Shown here piece by piece: positions 1 through 4,180 of a stretch of 8,438 nucleotides of DNA. Numbering within the stretch: position 1 is the first letter of the stretch; each line of letters starts with the position of its first letter. Made by a program: the position numbers and the translations under genes. Origin of the DNA: Candidatus Woykebacteria bacterium GWB1_45_5 (lineage in GTDB: Bacteria > Patescibacteriota > Microgenomatia > Woykebacterales > RBG-16-39-9b); the NCBI GenBank assembly GCA_001816645.1, contig MHCO01000050.1:1-8438 (forward strand). Reading direction: 5' to 3'. Below the pieces are notes generated by a model. It was not told where the DNA came from, made no database searches, and was given only the letters and a program-made list of their open reading frames with translations.

Positions 1-291
1 GCCATTTTGACCTTTGTTCAATCAAAGATGCTTTTGCCCCCCAGTACTAGCAAACCGGCCCCTGGCAAGAGAGGCGAAGATAAGGGAGGCTTTAGCGAAG
101 CGCTGGTAGCCTCGCAAAGCCAAATGGCCTACCTTACGCCTCTACTAATCTTGGTAATTGGGGTTAGGTTTGCTTCTGGTTTATCACTATACTGGTTGGT
201 AAGCACATTTTTCGGTATAATCCAGCAATACGCAATTAGTGGTGCAGGAGGATTAAACCTATGGCTGCTGAAAAGCCCAACGAAAAAATAG
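1..291 (+). CDS. yidC: Membrane protein insertase YidC/Oxa1, C-terminal end (5' partial)
   Basis: This is the last 96 codons of a YidC/Oxa1/Alb3 insertase, open at the left edge of the window and ending with TAG at 289-291. The family inserts proteins into the cytoplasmic membrane, alone or with SecYEG. The visible part starts with AILTFVQSKMLLP, matching the segment before the last two transmembrane helices of YidC. A polar linker follows (PGKRGEDKGG), then SQMAYLTPLLILVIG and ASGLSLYWLVSTFFGIIQQY, which correspond to the family's closing hydrophobic helices with the typical G-L-x-L-Y-W and QQY signatures. The tail is short and lacks the long basic C-terminus seen in some homologues. It overlaps khpB by 31 bases, whose ribosome binding site lies inside this reading frame, so the two are probably translationally coupled. 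Identification is firm; the N-terminal domain is outside the window. Confidence 0.93.
   Translation, partial: AILTFVQSKMLLPPSTSKPAPGKRGEDKGGFSEALVASQSQMAYLTPLLILVIGVRFASGLSLYWLVSTFFGIIQQYAISGAGGLNLWLLKSPTKK
246..251 (+). promoter_or_regulatory. Strong Shine-Dalgarno site of khpB inside yidC
   Basis: A perfect AGGAGG lies 9 bases before the ATG at 261 and sits within the last codons of yidC. It fixes the khpB start and shows that this organism keeps a working anti-Shine-Dalgarno for genes inside operons. This contrasts with the first genes of the other transcription units in this window, which lack such a site. Confidence 0.85.
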
Positions 292-743
292 AAAAAGAAG
301 CCCAAGACCTTATAGCGGAGCTTATTAAGATGTTGGGAATTGAGGCGAAAGCCCAAGTCACAGTAAGCTCGGAGCTAATCAAGATCGATATCGATGGACA
401 AGATCTCGGCCTTCTTATTGGTCGCCGAGGAGAGAACATCGAAAGTCTTCAACTTCTCTTGGGACTTATTTTAAATAAAAAGCTAAGTGGGGATACTTGG
501 CAGCCAGTTTTAATTGATGTCGGTGGTTGGCGGAAGGCCCAGGAGGAGTCTTTGCGCTCCCTAGTTGAGAGGCAAGTAGCTAAGCTTTCGGCCGGGCGAG
601 GTTGGGTGGAACTTCCCCCTATGCCTCCGGCTCAACGACGAGTGGTGCACGTCTTGGTTAGCGAGCACAAGGGCCTAGAAAGCGAGTCAACTGGCGAAGA
701 ACCAAATCGGTTCGTAGTTATTAAAAGTGTTGGAAAAGGCTAA
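261..743 (+). CDS. khpB: RNA-binding protein KhpB/Jag (KH-II plus R3H domains)
   Basis: KhpB (Jag, EloR) is a cytoplasmic RNA-binding protein. In Firmicutes it pairs with KhpA and affects cell elongation and division; the gene commonly follows yidC, as here. The 160-residue product has a KH-II domain around residues 30-110, with the G-R-R-G-E loop at 54-58 inside GLLIGRRGENIESLQLLL. A C-terminal R3H domain follows at about 118-160, with the defining R126-x3-H130 and the family's G-E-E-P-N-R stretch at 145-150. The N-terminal Jag_N domain of longer homologues is absent: the protein starts about 30 residues before the KH fold with a charged helix. The start at 261 is set by the AGGAGG at 246-251. 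The gene overlaps yidC by 31 bases and ends one base before the rnhA ATG. The R3H domain suggests single-stranded nucleic acid binding; the actual RNA targets cannot be read from sequence. Confidence 0.92.
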   Translation: MAAEKPNEKIEKEAQDLIAELIKMLGIEAKAQVTVSSELIKIDIDGQDLGLLIGRRGENIESLQLLLGLILNKKLSGDTWQPVLIDVGGWRKAQEESLRSLVERQVAKLSAGRGWVELPPMPPAQRRVVHVLVSEHKGLESESTGEEPNRFVVIKSVGKG

Positions 744-744
744 A

Positions 745-1185
745 ATGGGAAAAGTAGGCCGGCTTTTGATTTTTTGTGATGGTGGATCAAGAGGGAATCC
801 CGGCCCAGGAGCGGCAGCCTGCATAATCGAGGACTCAGCGGGAAATCCGCGGGTTTTATGCGGTAAATATTTAGGGGTTGTAACTAACAACCAAGCAGAA
901 TACGCGGCGGTTAAACTGGCGCTGGAGGTAGTTAAAGAACACTTTAGCTCAGCAAAGGCGATTAAATTTTTCTTAGACTCGTACCTAGTAGTTAACCAAC
1001 TAGCCGGACTTTATAAAGTAAAAGAACCGACTTTGCAAAAACTTCTTTTTCAAATAAGAGAGCTTGAATCTTCTCTTGGAGAGGTTTATTATCAACACGT
1101 AAGAAGAGAAGCGAACGAAAAGGCCGATCGATTGGTGAACAAGGTGCTTGACGAGAGAAAGGATTTTCAGCAAAAAGTAACCTAA
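745..1185 (+). CDS. rnhA: Ribonuclease HI
   Basis: This 146-residue enzyme cleaves the RNA strand of RNA:DNA hybrids, removing R-loops and primer remnants in the cytoplasm. The opening strand carries FCDGGSRGNPGPGA with catalytic D12. E52 lies in NNQAEYAAV, D78 in FLDSYLVVNQL, and the fourth metal ligand D128 in RREANEKADRLVN, so the DEDD set is complete. The Trp-rich basic protrusion of E. coli RNase HI is missing, so it resembles the shorter handle-less type found in many Gram-positives and archaea. I chose the ATG at 745 because the purine run GGAAAAGG at 732-739 is well placed for it. An in-frame GTG at 727 would overlap khpB and add six residues without family similarity. The gene begins one base after the khpB stop and is followed 9 bases later by the epimerase-like gene, so it is an internal member of the same operon. 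Confidence 0.94.
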   Translation: MGKVGRLLIFCDGGSRGNPGPGAAACIIEDSAGNPRVLCGKYLGVVTNNQAEYAAVKLALEVVKEHFSSAKAIKFFLDSYLVVNQLAGLYKVKEPTLQKLLFQIRELESSLGEVYYQHVRREANEKADRLVNKVLDERKDFQQKVT

Positions 1186-1194
1186 GAATCGTAG

Positions 1195-2832
1195 ATGGAA
1201 ACTGCCTACTTAGAAAAAAAATTTAAGTTTATTGGTCGGGAGAGACAGCCGACTGCTTTAGTTGCCGGCGGCGCTGGTTTTTTAGGGTCGCACCTTTGTG
1301 AGGCCCTGGTTGCCCAAAGGTTCAACGTTATCTGCGTTGACAATCTTACCAAAGAGGAAACAAAACAAAAAATCGAAGGGCTACTTTCCGCCCCAAACTT
1401 TTCTCTTTGGGAAGAAGATATTAATAAACCAGGATTTACCATCTCCCCCACTATTCCACTGAGCCACATTTTTCATCTAGCGTCCGTCGAGGAATATTTA
1501 GCCGCCAATGAAACGTCACTGCAGACCTTGCTGGTAAACTCGCTTGGCACTAAAAACCTACTTGATTTAGCCAGGGAAAGGAAGGCGAAATTTATCCTAG
1601 TTTCTTCGACGGAGGTTTTTCACGGCGCTTTGTCGCAAACTTCGCTCTCCACCTATTTCAGCAAAGCCGCCGACCCTACCAGGCTCACTTTTAGCGAAGC
1701 CAAACGTTTTGCCGAAAGTTTAACAGCTGAGTATTTCCGAGAATATAATCTTTTTACGATTATTGCAAGGATAAAAGACCCCTACGGCCCGAGGATGAAC
1801 CTTTCTACAGTCGGTCTGCTGCCAAACCTGATCAACCAGGCTTTAAAAGGGGAAAGGATCGAGGTTCTTGGTGATGGGTTAAGAACCCTGAACCCAACCT
1901 ACGTTACTGATATAATCTTTGGGATAATAAAAGCGACTTTACAAAGCGGTAAGGGGGAGATCTTCAACCTAATTAACCCGGAAAAATACACCGAGCGGGC
2001 GATCGCTGAGCATCTGAAAAGAATCGTTGGCGGAATTGAGATCGTCTACAAAAAAGGCGAGGAATTAGAATTACCCACGTACCCTCTAATTGTCACCAGC
2101 GCCGAAGAAAAAATTGGTTGGTCTCCGAAGGTCCCCCTTGGTGAGGGTTTAAGCGACACAGTGGGGTTTTTCAAGGAACAGCTAAGTAGAAGAGGGGCCA
2201 AGGAGCCGGTTTTAGAAGAGGCGCCACCGGAAACTGGAGAAAGAAAGAAGGGCGGATCAGCCCGACTTCTTCGTTGGGCGGTTTTCTTAGCTTGCCTTGC
2301 TCTGATTTTTTGGACCAGCGTTTTGCCTGTATTAGATCTTTCGACGAATCTTTATTTAGCCAACAAAAACCTCGAGAAAGGATTAGACAACCTTATGTCA
2401 GATAAAGCCGCTTTGGCGAGCCCGCAAGCAGTAGCGGCGGAGAACGCATATAGGAGAGGTGTGAAAGCGAGCAACCGAATTTGGTTTGCGCCACTACTTC
2501 GACTTAAAGAGCCTCTGAAGCAGACGCAAAATTATCTTCTTTATGGTGAGGATTTGGCCGCGTCTACTAAATTTAGTGCGGAGTCGCTAGTGCTAATCAC
2601 GGAGGCCTCTGATTTGAATATCTCGATAGAAGAGGCTAGTGAAAAATTGAAAAACGCAGAAACTAATGCTGAAGCAGCACGGAAAAACTTGGAAATGGCC
2701 AGCTCGATTACTATTGATGAACAAAGACTGCCCAGCCCGCTGAGGAGTAGCTACCAAACGCTCTCCAACAAGGGGAAAGAACTTGAGGAGTTGGTTAGTT
2801 CACTAGAAGAATCCTTACTCATCACCCCCTAG
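1195..2832 (+). CDS. Extended-SDR (UDP-sugar epimerase/decarboxylase-like) domain fused to a membrane anchor and helical stalk
   Basis: The 545-residue product has two parts. Residues about 19-330 form an extended short-chain dehydrogenase fold. It has the NAD(P)-binding GGAGFLG at 25-31, an acidic residue at the end of strand 2 (D49, usual for NAD), the LVSSTE strand at 135-140, DPYGPRM at 195-201 and GDGLRT at 227-231. These resemble UDP-glucuronate decarboxylase/UDP-glucose epimerase relatives. The catalytic YxxxK is changed: residue 166 is Phe (TTT, one base from TAT) while K170 remains, so the usual redox chemistry is doubtful. Residues 347-359 are basic, followed by one transmembrane segment at about 358-380, predicting a cytoplasmic enzyme domain and an external tail. 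Residues 381-545 are charged, Ala/Leu/Glu-rich and helical, like the stalk before the core of DUF4012 proteins, but no core follows. The start lacks a clear ribosome binding site. A role in sugar-nucleotide or surface-polymer handling is inferred. Confidence 0.8.
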   Translation: METAYLEKKFKFIGRERQPTALVAGGAGFLGSHLCEALVAQRFNVICVDNLTKEETKQKIEGLLSAPNFSLWEEDINKPGFTISPTIPLSHIFHLASVEEYLAANETSLQTLLVNSLGTKNLLDLARERKAKFILVSSTEVFHGALSQTSLSTYFSKAADPTRLTFSEAKRFAESLTAEYFREYNLFTIIARIKDPYGPRMNLSTVGLLPNLINQALKGERIEVLGDGLRTLNPTYVTDIIFGIIKATLQSGKGEIFNLINPEKYTERAIAEHLKRIVGGIEIVYKKGEELELPTYPLIVTSAEEKIGWSPKVPLGEGLSDTVGFFKEQLSRRGAKEPVLEEAPPETGERKKGGSARLLRWAVFLACLALIFWTSVLPVLDLSTNLYLANKNLEKGLDNLMSDKAALASPQAVAAENAYRRGVKASNRIWFAPLLRLKEPLKQTQNYLLYGEDLAASTKFSAESLVLITEASDLNISIEEASEKLKNAETNAEAARKNLEMASSITIDEQRLPSPLRSSYQTLSNKGKELEELVSSLEESLLITP

Positions 2833-2846
2833 GTTAAAAGGGCGCC

Positions 2847-2876
2847 TTGAACTTTCCCACTACCCTTTGCTATACT
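2847..2876 (+). promoter_or_regulatory. Sigma-70-type promoter for the zinc-ribbon gene
   Basis: TTGAAC (2847-2852) and TATACT (2871-2876) are separated by 18 bases, a near-consensus housekeeping promoter. It lies in the only gap between the epimerase-like gene and the next gene, so a new transcription unit starts here. The expected start point falls about 5 bases before the ATG at 2888, implying a leaderless or nearly leaderless message. A GAGGG at 2877-2881 could act as a ribosome binding site only for read-through transcripts. Confidence 0.65.
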
Positions 2877-2887
2877 GAGGGCTGCCT

Positions 2888-3250
2888 ATGGAGATAGCCG
2901 CCTTCAAACAATTCGGGAAAAAGTTCGGGAAAAACTGGATTTGTCGCTGTGGTGCTTCCTTTCAGGCGGAGTGGCTAGAAGCGACAGTCAGCGATAAAAG
3001 TGGGGCGACTGCTCGATATCTTTGTCAAGCTTGTGGGCGGGAACAGACAGTTTCCTTAATAGAGACTTCAAGAAAGACAAATAGTACACTTGCAATAGAG
3101 ATTCCGAGTAGCCAGTTAACGAGCGACGATGTTTTAGAAATTAAAAAAGAAGCAGCTGGGATTTCTTTTATTCAGATAAGAAACTTAGGGCGAAAGGGTA
3201 GACCAACAAAGGCCCCTGCATTGAAGATTACTCGGGGGCAGGCTGTCTAA
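2888..3250 (+). CDS. Hypothetical zinc-ribbon protein, 120 residues
   Basis: I do not recognise this family. The N-terminal half contains a plausible four-cysteine zinc ribbon: C19-x-C21 in WICRCG and C46-x2-C49 in YLCQACG, about 24 residues apart with a beta-rich stretch between them (FQAEWLEATV). The C-terminal half (about 65-120) has alternating hydrophobic strands and a helix (SDDVLEIKKEAAGISFIQI) and ends in a basic tail with RKGRPTK. This could suit nucleic-acid or ribosome contact, but that is inference. No signal peptide or membrane segment is visible, so it should be cytoplasmic. It is preceded by its own near-consensus promoter and followed by a 191-base hairpin-rich spacer, so it is probably monocistronic or read through into bL25. 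The coding call is supported by the Cys pattern, the promoter placement and the lack of any competing frame. Confidence 0.7.
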   Translation: MEIAAFKQFGKKFGKNWICRCGASFQAEWLEATVSDKSGATARYLCQACGREQTVSLIETSRKTNSTLAIEIPSSQLTSDDVLEIKKEAAGISFIQIRNLGRKGRPTKAPALKITRGQAV

Positions 3251-3266
3251 TTTGACGAGTACTTTA

Positions 3267-3320
3267 TAATCGCAAGATTACATCTTGCGGTTAGCAAGAT
3301 CTAATCGCAAGATTACATCT
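3267..3320. repeat. Direct 19-base repeat, two copies, 35-base period
   Basis: TAATCGCAAGATTACATCT occurs at 3267-3285 and again at 3302-3320, identical in all 19 bases. Its inverse complement is also present at 6526-6544 in the valS/kinase spacer, where the match to the second copy extends to 23 bases (3302-3324 versus 6522-6544). The repeat contains the left arm of the covarying hairpin family annotated separately, so the direct repetition reflects tandem hairpin units rather than an independent element. Confidence 0.85.
3276..3306. repeat. Covarying hairpin unit A1 (inner arm TTGC/GCAA)
   Basis: GATTACATCTTGC (3276-3288) faces GCAAGATCTAATC (3294-3306) across a 5-base loop, giving a 13-position stem with one mismatch at the position that also differs in the other units. 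An alternative hairpin, CGCAAGAT-TAC-ATCTTGCG at 3271-3289, is perfect over 8 pairs. The unit lies just after the zinc-ribbon gene stop. There is no following T-run, so a classical terminator is unlikely. Confidence 0.75.
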
Positions 3321-3385
3321 CGCGTAGGAGTTATTCGACGCTAGATCAGCGAAGCTTTCTACCGTTTCTCTAGCGAGATATAATC
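3311..3385. repeat. Covarying hairpin unit A2 (inner arm TCGC/GCGA, long loop)
   Basis: GATTACATCTCGC (3311-3323) pairs with GCGAGATATAATC (3373-3385) across a 49-base loop. Both arms match unit B2 in the valS/kinase spacer in inverse orientation. The shared right block runs over 22 bases (3364-3385 versus 6497-6518). The two copies differ mainly by a 39-base segment (3325-3363) here versus 3 bases there. The right arm contains TATAAT at 3379-3384, ending 57 bases before the bL25 start. Confidence 0.75.
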
Positions 3386-3441
3386 CATCATGCGAAGGTT
3401 AATACAATCTAAGCAAGGGACAGTATCGGGTTGCATTCAAC

Positions 3442-4161
3442 ATGGAAAAACTTAAACTAGCTCTAGAACCAAGAAGTGTTTTAGGAAAAAAAGTTAAGAG
3501 CTTGCGCGGCCAAGGTGTTTTGCCAGCTAACCTTTTTGGTAAGGATATTAAATCAATCGCCTTACAAATCCCAGAAAAAGATTTTCGCAAAGTGTTTAAA
3601 GAGGCAGGTGAGACTGGCCTGCTGGAGTTAACGGTGAAAAACCAGCTATATCCTGCTTTGATCCACCACACCCAGCGCGACCCTTTAACTGGTAAGATAA
3701 TTCACGTCGATCTGCACAAAGTCAACCTAAAGGAGAAGATTATTACCATGGTACCGATTAAACTAACTAGCGAGTCTGAAGCCGAAAAATCAGGCGTTGG
3801 GTTAATCCTGCAGACTTTAAATGAGCTTGAAGTAGAATCGTTGCCGGCCGACATCCCTCATGAAATTACTCTCGATATCTCGAATCTCACCGAAGTAGGC
3901 CAAACGATTCACGTGAAGGACTTAAAAGTTAACCGCGAAAAAATCGAGGTGAAAAACGATCCAGAGGAAGTCGTGGTTTCTGTTCAAACAGCGGAGATGA
4001 AAGAAGAAGTCGTGGAAGAAGCCCCCGCCCCTGAAGAAGTTGAGGCAATTGCTGAAAAAGGCGAAGAAGAAGTAGCTGAAAAAACAGAGGAGGGGAAAGA
4101 GGAAAAAGAGGAAAAAGAAGCGGCGGAGGAGAAGCCTCGGCGAGAGCCCCAGCAACAATAA
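3442..4161 (+). CDS. rplY: Ribosomal protein bL25, CTC/TL5 type, with long acidic tail
   Basis: This is a two-domain bL25 (general stress protein CTC/TL5 type), which binds 5S rRNA on the large ribosomal subunit. Residues 1-92 form the 5S-binding domain, with GVLPANLFGK at 25-34 and the hallmark QRDPLTGKIIHVDL at 78-91. Residues about 95-182 form the CTC domain, with EVESLPADIPHEITLDISNL at 130-149 and a GQTIHVKDLKV strand. From about 186 the protein becomes a low-complexity acidic tail (Glu/Lys/Ala, then RREPQQQ), longer than in most homologues and likely disordered. The ATG at 3442 fits the family N-terminus, but no convincing ribosome binding site precedes it. A possible -10 (TACAAT, 3403-3408) would give a leader of about 25 bases. 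The gene runs convergently into valS with only 19 bases between stops and no clear terminator hairpin. Confidence 0.93.
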   Translation: MEKLKLALEPRSVLGKKVKSLRGQGVLPANLFGKDIKSIALQIPEKDFRKVFKEAGETGLLELTVKNQLYPALIHHTQRDPLTGKIIHVDLHKVNLKEKIITMVPIKLTSESEAEKSGVGLILQTLNELEVESLPADIPHEITLDISNLTEVGQTIHVKDLKVNREKIEVKNDPEEVVVSVQTAEMKEEVVEEAPAPEEVEAIAEKGEEEVAEKTEEGKEEKEEKEAAEEKPRREPQQQ

Positions 4162-4180
4162 AATCAACTCCCACAAAAGT

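Noticed and set aside
3271..3289. Rho-independent terminator after the zinc-ribbon gene
   Set aside because: The stem is good (8 pairs) but no T-run follows on either strand and the structure belongs to a repeated hairpin family.
3267..3320. Possible mini-CRISPR from the 19-base direct repeat
   Set aside because: Only two copies, a 16-base gap that is itself part of a hairpin, and an inverted copy elsewhere; no cas gene is present.
3251..3441. tRNA, T-box or other known RNA in the spacers
   Set aside because: No cloverleaf, CCA end, T-box core sequence or riboswitch core that I recognise is present; the folding potential is explained by the hairpin units.
3922..4176. Long open frames on the minus strand opposite the end of the bL25 gene
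   Set aside because: They are the reverse of the low-complexity Glu/Lys codons of the bL25 tail and encode only Leu/Phe-rich or Pro/Leu-rich runs without family features.
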